A stretch of 6,359 nucleotides of DNA from an uncultured Rhodanobacter sp. (GTDB taxonomy: Bacteria; Pseudomonadota; Gammaproteobacteria; Xanthomonadales; Rhodanobacteraceae), in contig CAIKJM010000623.1 of NCBI GenBank assembly GCA_903827735.1, positions 1 through 6,359 on the forward strand. The letters are read 5' to 3'. Position 1 is the first letter of the stretch; every line of letters starts with the position of its first letter. Shown here piece after piece: positions 1-5,608 of the stretch. The notes beneath the pieces are model-generated. The model made no database searches and was not told the DNA's origin. It saw only the letters and a program-made list of their open reading frames with translations. Made by a program: the position numbers and the translations under genes.

Positions 1-164
1 GTACATGCTGAGAAGTGTCCTTGGCCTCTAGCCAGGTAGGCCCGGAGTGAAGCAGTTCGCCCCTCCAGCTCCGAGCTTGCACCGATGCTGCCGTGCCTTG
101 GAGTGCTCCACGCAGTCCCCATGTATTGACGACGCTCACCTCCCCTACCAGCAGGAAAATCACC
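1..164. other. Upstream non-coding region of msrA
   Basis: I see no convincing gene in this stretch. Open frames running through it are extensions or shadows of msrA. A short imperfect hairpin (CTTGGC near position 19 pairing with GCCAGG after a 5-base loop) could be the weak end of an upstream transcript, but no T-run follows it. No clear -35/-10 pair precedes msrA. Confidence 0.4.
153..156 (+). promoter_or_regulatory. Ribosome binding site of msrA
   Basis: The bases AGGA lie 8 nt before the ATG at 165. They support that ATG over the in-frame ATG at 93, which would add 24 residues with no resemblance to MsrA. Confidence 0.7.
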
Positions 165-671
165 ATGACCGAATCGACCGAACGCGCCGTCCTCGCCGGC
201 GGCTGCTTCTGGGGCATGCAGGAGCTGATCCGCAGCCAGCCGGGCGTTGTCTCCACGCGCGTGGGCTACTCCGGCGGCGACGTGCCCAACGCCACTTATC
301 GCAACCACGGCACGCACGCCGAGGCGATCGAAATCATCTTCAATCCGCAGGTGATCAGCTACCGCACCCTGCTGGAATTCTTTTTCCAGATCCACGACCC
401 CAGCACGCCGAACCGCCAGGGCAACGATCGCGGCGTGAGCTATCGCTCGGCCATCTTCTACACCAGCGATGCGCAGAAGGACGTTGCCGAGGACACCATC
501 GCCGACGTCGACGCTTCCGGCCTGTGGCCAGGCAAGGCGGTGACCGAGCTGGCGCCGGTCGGCGATTTCTGGGAAGCCGAGCCCGAGCACCAGGACTATC
601 TGCAGCACTATCCCACCGGCTACACCTGCCACTTCATCCGGCCGCAGTGGAAGCTGCCGCGCCGCGCCTGA
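165..671 (+). CDS. msrA: Peptide-methionine (S)-S-oxide reductase MsrA
   Basis: This cytoplasmic repair enzyme reduces methionine-S-sulfoxide, free or in proteins, back to methionine, with thioredoxin as the usual electron donor. The 168-residue product has the family signature GGCFWG, with nucleophilic Cys14 followed by Phe15 and Trp16. Other conserved family elements are GYSGG (34-38), the HAE segment with Glu53, HDP (77-79), NRQGND (83-88) and YRSAIFY (93-99). The only other cysteine, Cys155 near the C-terminus, is the likely recycling cysteine. Length is normal for a short, stand-alone MsrA with no MsrB fusion. The start at 165 is chosen because the AGGA site fits and family similarity begins about six residues later. 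The gene is followed by its own hairpin terminator, so it is probably monocistronic. Base composition matches a GC-rich core genome. The family call is secure; the precise physiological substrate is not visible. Confidence 0.96.
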   Translation: MTESTERAVLAGGCFWGMQELIRSQPGVVSTRVGYSGGDVPNATYRNHGTHAEAIEIIFNPQVISYRTLLEFFFQIHDPSTPNRQGNDRGVSYRSAIFYTSDAQKDVAEDTIADVDASGLWPGKAVTELAPVGDFWEAEPEHQDYLQHYPTGYTCHFIRPQWKLPRRA

Positions 672-683
672 TCCGATGGGTTG

Positions 684-712
684 AGGCAGAGCGCCTTCTG
701 CGCTCTGCCTTT
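684..712 (+). terminator. Intrinsic-type terminator after msrA
   Basis: AGGCAGAGCGC (684-694) and GCGCTCTGCCT (700-710) form a perfect 11-bp stem with a 5-base loop, starting 13 nt after the msrA stop codon. The T tract behind it is only three bases before a C, so termination may be less than complete. Because the stem is symmetric, it could also act weakly on transcripts from the other side. Confidence 0.8.
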
Positions 713-807
713 CGAAGCATCAAACGTCCCAAGCGCAGCCCCACGCGAGCGTTGGCATAACCACTTCAGTAAAGTGCAGGCTGCCATTCGGTTCTGGGGA
801 TGAAGAG

Positions 808-3021
808 ATGATGCACGAGCGTTTGACGAATCACGTCCGTTGTCTAGCCTCGTGCATTTTCGCCACGCTGTTACTGATGCTGAGCACGAGCCCACACGCC
901 AGCGAACATGCGGCCGACACCGCGCGATGGCAGCGCGAAGCGCACGACGCCACCATCACCCGCGACGACTGGGGCATTGCCCACGTGCATGGCAAAACCG
1001 ATGCCGACGCCGTGTTCGGCATGGCCTATGCGCAGGCCGAGGACGACTTCAACCGCGTCGAAACCAACTACCTCAACGCGATGGGCCGGCTCGCCGAGGC
1101 CGAGGGTGAGCCGGCGATCTGGCAGGACCTGCGGATGAAGCTGTTTATCGACCCGGTCGCGTTGAAGGCGATGTACGCAAAAAGCCCGCGCTGGCTGCAG
1201 GCGCTGATGAACAGCTGGGCAGACGGACTCAACGATTACCTGGCCGAGCATCCCGACGTGCATCCGCGCGTCATCAAGCATTTCGAGCCGTGGATGGCGC
1301 TGAGCTTCAGCGAAGGCAGCATCGGCGGCGATATCGAGCGCGTGGCGCTGAACCCGCTGGAAGCGTTTTACGGCCAGAATCCGGCCGCGCTGGCGCGCGT
1401 CGATCCGCCGTCCAGCTGGCGCGAACCGACCGGTTCCAACGGCATCGCCATCGCGCCCAAGCTCACCGTCGACGGTCACGCGCTGCTGCTGATCAACCCG
1501 CACACCTCGTTCTTCTTCCGCTCCGAGTTGCAGATGAGCAGCGATGCCGGGCTCGACGCGTATGGCGCGGTGACCTGGGGCCAGTTCTTTATCTACCAGG
1601 GCTTCAATCCGCACATCGGCTGGATGCACACTTCGACCGGCGCCGACGCGGTCGACGAATTTGCCGAGACCATCGTGCGCAAGGACGGCAAGCTGTTCTA
1701 TCGCTACGGCAGCGAGCTGCGGCCGGTGACCAGCAAAACCATCGCCGTGCCGTATCGCGTGAAGGACGGCTCGATGGCCGAACGCCGCTTCACCGTCTAC
1801 GCCACGCATCACGGCCCGATCGTGCGGGCCGCCGACGGCAAGTGGATCGCCATCGCGCTGATGAACAAGCCGGTCGAGGCGCTCGAACAAAGCTGGTTGC
1901 GTACCAAAGCCGGCGATTACGCCAGCTATATGAAGGTTGCGGAGCTGAAGGCCAACTCGTCCAACAACACCATCTTCGCCGACGACAAGGGCGAGATCGC
2001 GTACCTGCATCCGCAGTTCATCCCACGGCGCGATAACCGCTTCGACTACACCAAGCCGGTCGACGGCAGCGATCCCGATACCGACTGGAAAGGCCTGCTG
2101 CCACTCGACGCCGCGCCGCACCTGCTCAACCCGCCGAACGGCTGGATCTTCAACACCAACGACTGGCCCTACTCCGCCGCCGGACCGTACAGCCCGAAGC
2201 AGGCCGACTACCCGCGCTACATGGACAGCTTCGGCGAAAACCCGCGCGGCATCCACGCCACCGCCCTGCTCACCGGGCAGCGCGACTTCACCCTCGCCTC
2301 GCTGATCAGCACCGCGTTCGACGCATACCTGCCCGCCTTCGCGCGGCAGATACCGATCCTCGTGGCCGACTACGACGCGCTGCCCGCCAGCGATCCGCTG
2401 AAACCAAAACTCGCCAGCCAGATCGCCCTGCTGCGCCACTGGGACTACCGCTGGGGCATCACCTCAATACCGACCTCGCTGGCGGTGTTCTGGGGCGACA
2501 CCCTGTGGGATTCCGTCAGCAAGGCCGATACCGCCGAGGGCTTGTCCATCTACGACTATATGGCGGAAAAAGCCGGACCCGCGGCACGCCTGCAGGCCCT
2601 GGTCGAAGCCTCCGACCGGCTGGAAAAGGATTTCGGCAGCTGGGGCACGCCGTGGGGCGAGATCAACCGCTTCCAGCGCCTCACCGGCGATATCGAGCAG
2701 CCGTTCAACGACGCCAGGCCAAGCATTCCCGTGCCGTTCGTCTCCTCGCGCTGGGGCTCGCTCGCCTCCTTCGGCGCGCACCGCTGGCCGGGCACGAAGC
2801 GTTACTACGGCACCAGCGGCAACAGCTTCGTCGCCGTCGTCGAGTTCGGCCCCAAGGTGCACGCCCGCGCCATCACCGCCGGCGGCGAAAGCGGCCACCC
2901 GAACTCACCGCACTTCAACGACGAAGCCGAACGCTACAGCACCGGCAACTTGCGCACGGTTTACTTTTGGCCGGAGGAACTGCAGGGGCATATCGAGCGG
3001 GTTTATCGCCCGGGATCGTGA
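808..3021 (+). CDS. Exported penicillin acylase family protein (Ntn-hydrolase, S45)
   Basis: This is a periplasmic or secreted amide hydrolase that should mature by self-cleavage into alpha and beta chains. The N-terminus has a basic stretch, a hydrophobic core at about 12-26 and a plausible signal peptidase site after PHA (residue 31). The alpha region carries RDDWGIAHVHG (52-62) and AYAQAEDDF (73-81), typical of the family. The processing site is Gly209-Ser210 in TGSNG, making Ser210 the N-terminal nucleophile of a beta chain of about 528 residues. Trp272-x-x-Thr275-Ser276 followed by DxVDxF fits the oxyanion region, and FNTNDWP puts Asn451 at beta position 242, close to the known oxyanion asparagine of penicillin G acylase. 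The C-terminus has the usual GESGHPNSPHF segment. Total length of 737 is normal. The family includes beta-lactam, aculeacin and acyl-homoserine-lactone acylases; the substrate cannot be told from sequence. ATG codons at 808 and 811 are both possible starts, with GGGGA at 796-800 as ribosome site. Confidence 0.9.
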   Translation: MMHERLTNHVRCLASCIFATLLLMLSTSPHASEHAADTARWQREAHDATITRDDWGIAHVHGKTDADAVFGMAYAQAEDDFNRVETNYLNAMGRLAEAEGEPAIWQDLRMKLFIDPVALKAMYAKSPRWLQALMNSWADGLNDYLAEHPDVHPRVIKHFEPWMALSFSEGSIGGDIERVALNPLEAFYGQNPAALARVDPPSSWREPTGSNGIAIAPKLTVDGHALLLINPHTSFFFRSELQMSSDAGLDAYGAVTWGQFFIYQGFNPHIGWMHTSTGADAVDEFAETIVRKDGKLFYRYGSELRPVTSKTIAVPYRVKDGSMAERRFTVYATHHGPIVRAADGKWIAIALMNKPVEALEQSWLRTKAGDYASYMKVAELKANSSNNTIFADDKGEIAYLHPQFIPRRDNRFDYTKPVDGSDPDTDWKGLLPLDAAPHLLNPPNGWIFNTNDWPYSAAGPYSPKQADYPRYMDSFGENPRGIHATALLTGQRDFTLASLISTAFDAYLPAFARQIPILVADYDALPASDPLKPKLASQIALLRHWDYRWGITSIPTSLAVFWGDTLWDSVSKADTAEGLSIYDYMAEKAGPAARLQALVEASDRLEKDFGSWGTPWGEINRFQRLTGDIEQPFNDARPSIPVPFVSSRWGSLASFGAHRWPGTKRYYGTSGNSFVAVVEFGPKVHARAITAGGESGHPNSPHFNDEAERYSTGNLRTVYFWPEELQGHIERVYRPGS

Positions 3022-3159
3022 GTCGTGATTTAAACAACTCCATTCGATAGCGCACTGCGGGACACCGGACTGAAGCGGTCAGCTATAACGTTCACTCACC
3101 CGCGTTTTGCATAATTCCCGGTGCCCCGCCGACCGGTAGCGAGCGTCGAAGAGTTAGTT

Positions 3160-3204
3160 ATAAGCTCGGATCGTGAGTTTTGACGCGTCAGCAAGGAGGA
3201 TAGG
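3160..3204 (+). repeat. Duplicated leader module, copy 1 (before the LprI-like gene)
   Basis: This 45-nt untranslated leader starts with ATAAGCTCGG and ends with the strong ribosome site AAGGAGGAT just before the ATG at 3205. It aligns without gaps to 3689-3733: I count 30 of 45 identical bases, in blocks ATAAGCTCGG, GCGTC and AAGGAGGAT. The T just upstream gives TATAAG, which could be a -10 element, but I find no convincing -35 at 16-18 nt. Confidence 0.7.
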
Positions 3205-3660
3205 ATGTCTCTCATTCGTTCACGTTTTGTCGCTCTATCGGTCGTTGGTGTCCTCCTGCTGGAGGGTGCGATCGCCCCCGCCGCTTTAGGGCAAGGGAAG
3301 AAACCACCGGCCAATATCGGTGCCGTCTTGTCGTACCTCTATCACTTCAGACCCTCCTACGACGAATGTACCAGCACGGCTGGAACATCGATGTATGGCA
3401 TGGTGGCGTGCACCAAGACCGAGCTTGCCTATCAGGATGCACGCTTGAATAAGGCATACAAGTCGCTGTTGGCGAAGTTGCCCCCCGAGAAGCATGCCAA
3501 GCTGAAATCCGATGAAAACATCTGGATCCAGTATCGCGACACGCATTGCCCCAAAGGTCCGAACGACCAGGACAGCCCTGTCGGAGAATATGAATCGTGC
3601 AGGCTCACGAAAACTGCTGAGCAAGCAACGTTCCTAGAGGCAACACTCGATGATCTTTGA
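3205..3660 (+). CDS. Secreted LprI/DUF1311-family lysozyme-inhibitor-like protein
   Basis: The 151-residue product starts with RSR, a hydrophobic stretch (9-28) and a likely signal peptidase cut after ALG (residue 29), so it should be periplasmic. No lipobox cysteine is present. The mature part matches the LprI N-terminal (DUF1311) pattern: Cys55, Cys69, the helix with DARLNKAYKSLL (78-89), then WIQYRDTHC (107-115) and a final cysteine at 132, giving four cysteines for two disulfides. Mycobacterial LprI inhibits lysozyme, and the family is widespread in proteobacteria, mostly uncharacterised. Here the gene sits two places upstream of a GH19 peptidoglycan-hydrolase-like enzyme. That supports a role in protecting the producer's cell wall, but this is inference from context. 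AAGGAGGA at 3193-3200 fixes the start. It shares its leader and signal-peptide style with the next gene, although the mature domains are unrelated. Composition is less GC-rich than the acylase gene. Confidence 0.82.
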   Translation: MSLIRSRFVALSVVGVLLLEGAIAPAALGQGKKPPANIGAVLSYLYHFRPSYDECTSTAGTSMYGMVACTKTELAYQDARLNKAYKSLLAKLPPEKHAKLKSDENIWIQYRDTHCPKGPNDQDSPVGEYESCRLTKTAEQATFLEATLDDL

Positions 3661-3688
3661 TCTTTTCATCACAAGACCAGAGATCTGC

Positions 3689-3733
3689 ATAAGCTCGGCC
3701 AAAGTGATTTTTAGCGTCGTTAAGGAGGATGGA
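3689..3733 (+). repeat. Duplicated leader module, copy 2 (before the calcium-loop protein gene)
   Basis: This is the second copy of the 45-nt leader, again starting with ATAAGCTCGG and ending with AAGGAGGAT and the ATG at 3734. The distance from the 10-mer to the start codon is 45 nt in both copies. Similarity continues into the coding region, about 30 of 51 bases over the first 17 codons, which indicates a duplication rather than two independent sites. Confidence 0.7.
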
Positions 3734-4357
3734 ATGTTGTGCTTTCGATCAAGGTTTATTGTTGCGTCGATAATTGGCTCGCTCACGCTAGGGGTGGTCA
3801 TACCGCCAGCATGGGCACAAACGCAGAACCAAGGAAGCAAAATTGACACGAGTAGTTTGAAGGCATTTGCCACGAATGGCGCAACTATCCTTGACTCCAA
3901 GACGGGTGACCTAAACGGCGATGGAACAACCGATGCGCTTCTTGTTCTCAACCCGGCCACTAGTGGCGCAGAAAAGCTCGGCGAAGGACCGTCGCGGACC
4001 GTGCTACTCCTGACGCGTGATGCCACCGGGCAATTACAAAAAGCCGCGCAGAACGACAAGATCGTGCCATGTGCCCAATGTGGCGGGATAGCGGGCGATC
4101 CCTACAGTTACACCCTCATCAGCGAGGGCAGATTTACGATAGTCACGGAAGGCGGCTCACGCGAGCACTGGTCTAACGAATATACCTTCGCCTACTCTCC
4201 CGAGCAGAAAAACTGGTTGTTGCGAGAGGTCAAACGCGCCGTTGTCGATCAGGACACTGGCAAGCAAAAGGCGCTTGACCTCAAGCCGAAGGATTTTGGT
4301 GTGGTCCAGTTCAAGGGCTTTGATCCGTCTACTTTGCCGACGCTTGATCTTCCCTAA
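3734..4357 (+). CDS. Secreted XAC2610-like putative lysozyme-inhibitor/immunity protein with calcium-loop motif
   Basis: The 207-residue product has a signal peptide (RSRF start, hydrophobic 9-25) with a cut expected after AWA (residue 28), so it is periplasmic. The mature protein carries D59-x-N61-x-D63-G64-x-x-D67, the calcium-binding loop of EF-hand/FG-GAP type. This is followed by a beta-strand (ALLVL), a second strand (TVLLLTRD, 89-96), the motif CAQCGGIAGDP (113-123) and GGSREHW...YTFAYS (140-155). Taken together these resemble, from memory, the periplasmic inhibitor XAC2610 that protects Xanthomonas citri from its own GH19 effector XAC2609. The next gene encodes a GH19/PG-binding enzyme, exactly the expected partner. 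Function as immunity protein is therefore inferred from both motif and neighbour. The frame extends upstream to 3650, overlapping the preceding gene, but the AAGGAGGAT site (3722-3730) and the signal peptide fix the start at 3734. The gene is relatively AT-rich for the window. Confidence 0.72.
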   Translation: MLCFRSRFIVASIIGSLTLGVVIPPAWAQTQNQGSKIDTSSLKAFATNGATILDSKTGDLNGDGTTDALLVLNPATSGAEKLGEGPSRTVLLLTRDATGQLQKAAQNDKIVPCAQCGGIAGDPYSYTLISEGRFTIVTEGGSREHWSNEYTFAYSPEQKNWLLREVKRAVVDQDTGKQKALDLKPKDFGVVQFKGFDPSTLPTLDLP

Positions 4358-4386
4358 AGACTCTCTAGCTATCGCGTAGGCAAAGT

Positions 4387-4396
4387 ATAAGTTGGG
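4387..4396 (+). promoter_or_regulatory. Possible third copy of the shared leader motif, before the GH19 gene
   Basis: ATAAGTTGGG matches the ATAAGCTCGG of the two upstream leaders at 8 of 10 positions and lies 41 nt before the GH19 start codon, against 45 nt in the others. The rest of the leader does not align well. It could be a common -10-like or regulator-binding element, or chance. Confidence 0.35.
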
Positions 4397-4417
4397 AAAT
4401 CGTTCAATCCCGGGTAC

Positions 4418-4422
4418 AGGAG
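4418..4422 (+). promoter_or_regulatory. Ribosome binding site of the GH19 gene
   Basis: AGGAG ends 5 nt before the ATG at 4428. It supports this start over the in-frame TTG at 4392, which has no ribosome site in place. Confidence 0.7.
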
Positions 4423-4427
4423 TTTCT

Positions 4428-5591
4428 ATGGCTACGGAACGAGAAGCGCAGTTGTTGCTAGACGCTACAAATGCCGGCATTAAATCGCCCCAAGAGCTGG
4501 CGAATTTCATGGCTCAGGTCAGCGAAGAATCACAGGGGCTGACCCACCTCGAAGAGGGCTTTCGATATCCCCAAGGTATATCGCAAATTCCGGTTCAATC
4601 TGCGCACCGTGATGGCGACGCAGCGCTGGAAACGGCGCGTGTGGAAGCGATGCAAGGCAAGCCCGAGAAGTTGGCCGAATCGATGTATGGCGGTCGCAAC
4701 GGTAACGATCAGCCCGGCGACGGTTACACCTACCGTGGACGCGGCTACATGCAGCTCACTGGAAAAGCGAATTACAAGGATGCTGGCGATGCACTCGGGG
4801 TGGATCTGGTCAAGCACCCGGAACTCGCCGCTGAACCGCAGTATGCTTCAAAGATCGCCACTTGGTATTGGGAAAACAAAGTGCCCGAAGCTGCGCACTC
4901 CGATGTGCGCGCAGCGACCTCAGCTATCAATGGTGGCCATAACGGCCTAGCCGTGCGTCAGGCAGAATTCAACAAGTGGGAAAAGACGTTGACGCCGGAC
5001 GTGATGCAGCATCTTGCCAAAGGGGAGGTGGTACTCCCCATCGAAGCTGCTGCTGTTCAACACAGCAATCTCAGACAAGGTGCCCACGGCGACGTTGTGC
5101 GTGAGTTGCAATCCGACCTCAGCGCACTTGGCTACACCGACAGGCATGGTAACCCCCTGCATCCAGATGGTGATTTTGGTCGTGATACCGCCAATGCGAT
5201 TGAGAGTTATCAGAGGAATAATGGACTTGCAGTCGATGGCGTTGCTGGCACAACAACGCGCAACCTGTTGAACGAGCAGGTGCATCAACTGGAAAACAGC
5301 CGGGGCCCCTACGTGGGGCCGGAGCAGACGGTTACCAAAGATAGCTCTACCCACGACATGTTCGAGGCCATCTGCAGCGCCGCCGAGAGAGGTGACACCA
5401 AAGGCATGCTCGCCGTGGGCAAGTGCTATGAGCAGTCTCCGGACGGCCAGTCCTATCTGGCGATGGGCGCGCAGATCAATCAGCAGCAAGCGCAGATACA
5501 AGCACAGAACCAAACGATCAGCCAACAGGCGGCCCAAATCACTGCCCAAGCCCCGGTTCCGCAGCAGGGTGCGCCGACGATCTCACTCTAA
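4428..5591 (+). CDS. GH19 lysozyme/chitinase-like enzyme with PG-binding domain and Q-rich tail; putative antibacterial effector
   Basis: The 387-residue protein probably cleaves the glycan backbone of peptidoglycan. Residues 1-190 form a GH19 domain of the endolysin type: FMAQVSEES places the catalytic acid at Glu34, LEEGFRY supplies the second acid at Glu43 (or 42), and GRGYMQLTGKANY (104-116) plus HPELAAEP (130-137) and TWYW (145-148) are family signatures. The usual AHES is SEES here, with the glutamate kept. Residues 213-282 are a PG_binding_1 domain (LRQGAHGDVV, LQSDL, DGDFG, VDGVAGTTT). Residues 300-348 are unassigned helix-like sequence with two cysteines. Residues 349-380 contain 14 glutamines and Ile at 350, 357, 364 and 371. 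There is no signal peptide or membrane segment. The architecture resembles the Xanthomonas type IV effector XAC2609, and inhibitor-like genes lie just upstream. A phage endolysin is the main alternative. The domain calls are firm; the effector role is inference. Confidence 0.88.
   Translation: MATEREAQLLLDATNAGIKSPQELANFMAQVSEESQGLTHLEEGFRYPQGISQIPVQSAHRDGDAALETARVEAMQGKPEKLAESMYGGRNGNDQPGDGYTYRGRGYMQLTGKANYKDAGDALGVDLVKHPELAAEPQYASKIATWYWENKVPEAAHSDVRAATSAINGGHNGLAVRQAEFNKWEKTLTPDVMQHLAKGEVVLPIEAAAVQHSNLRQGAHGDVVRELQSDLSALGYTDRHGNPLHPDGDFGRDTANAIESYQRNNGLAVDGVAGTTTRNLLNEQVHQLENSRGPYVGPEQTVTKDSSTHDMFEAICSAAERGDTKGMLAVGKCYEQSPDGQSYLAMGAQINQQQAQIQAQNQTISQQAAQITAQAPVPQQGAPTISL
5302..5322. repeat. 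GC-rich inverted repeat inside the GH19 gene
   Basis: GGCCCC (5304-5309) and GGGGCC (5315-5320) form a 6-bp all-G/C stem with loop TACGT. A competing fold pairs the flanking CCGG copies with a 2-base bulge. It encodes residues about 292-299, just after the PG-binding domain, and lies in a gene that is otherwise only moderately GC-rich. Confidence 0.5.
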
Positions 5592-5608
5592 CCAATCAAG
5601 GAAGAAAC

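Noticed and set aside
126..154. TTGACG at 126 as -35 of an msrA promoter
   Set aside because: No acceptable -10 lies at 16-18 nt, and that position overlaps the ribosome site.
93..164. 24-residue N-terminal extension of MsrA
   Set aside because: No family similarity and no ribosome site at 93; the ATG at 165 has AGGA at good spacing.
47..760. 237-codon + frame overlapping msrA
   Set aside because: Arg/Pro/His-rich translation without family features; it is the out-of-frame reading of msrA and runs through its terminator.
871..2439. 522-codon open frame on the - strand across the acylase gene
   Set aside because: It is a shadow of high GC codon use in the real gene: rich in Arg/Gly/Val, no recognisable domain, and fully inside a clear acylase reading frame.
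3117..3137. CCGGT/ACCGG inverted repeat as a terminator after the acylase gene
   Set aside because: Only a 5-bp stem with a 9-base loop and no T-run, about 95 nt after the stop codon.
3650..3733. Longer start for the calcium-loop protein overlapping the LprI-like gene
   Set aside because: It would bury the signal peptide and include the leader copy and its strong ribosome site in the coding region.
4392..4427. TTG start for the GH19 protein
   Set aside because: The ATG at 4428 has AGGAG 5 nt upstream; the extra 12 residues add nothing recognisable and overlap the shared leader motif.
4947..5549. 200-codon - strand frame within the GH19 gene
   Set aside because: Antisense shadow of a gene with two firm domains; low-complexity Leu/Arg sequence without a convincing start.
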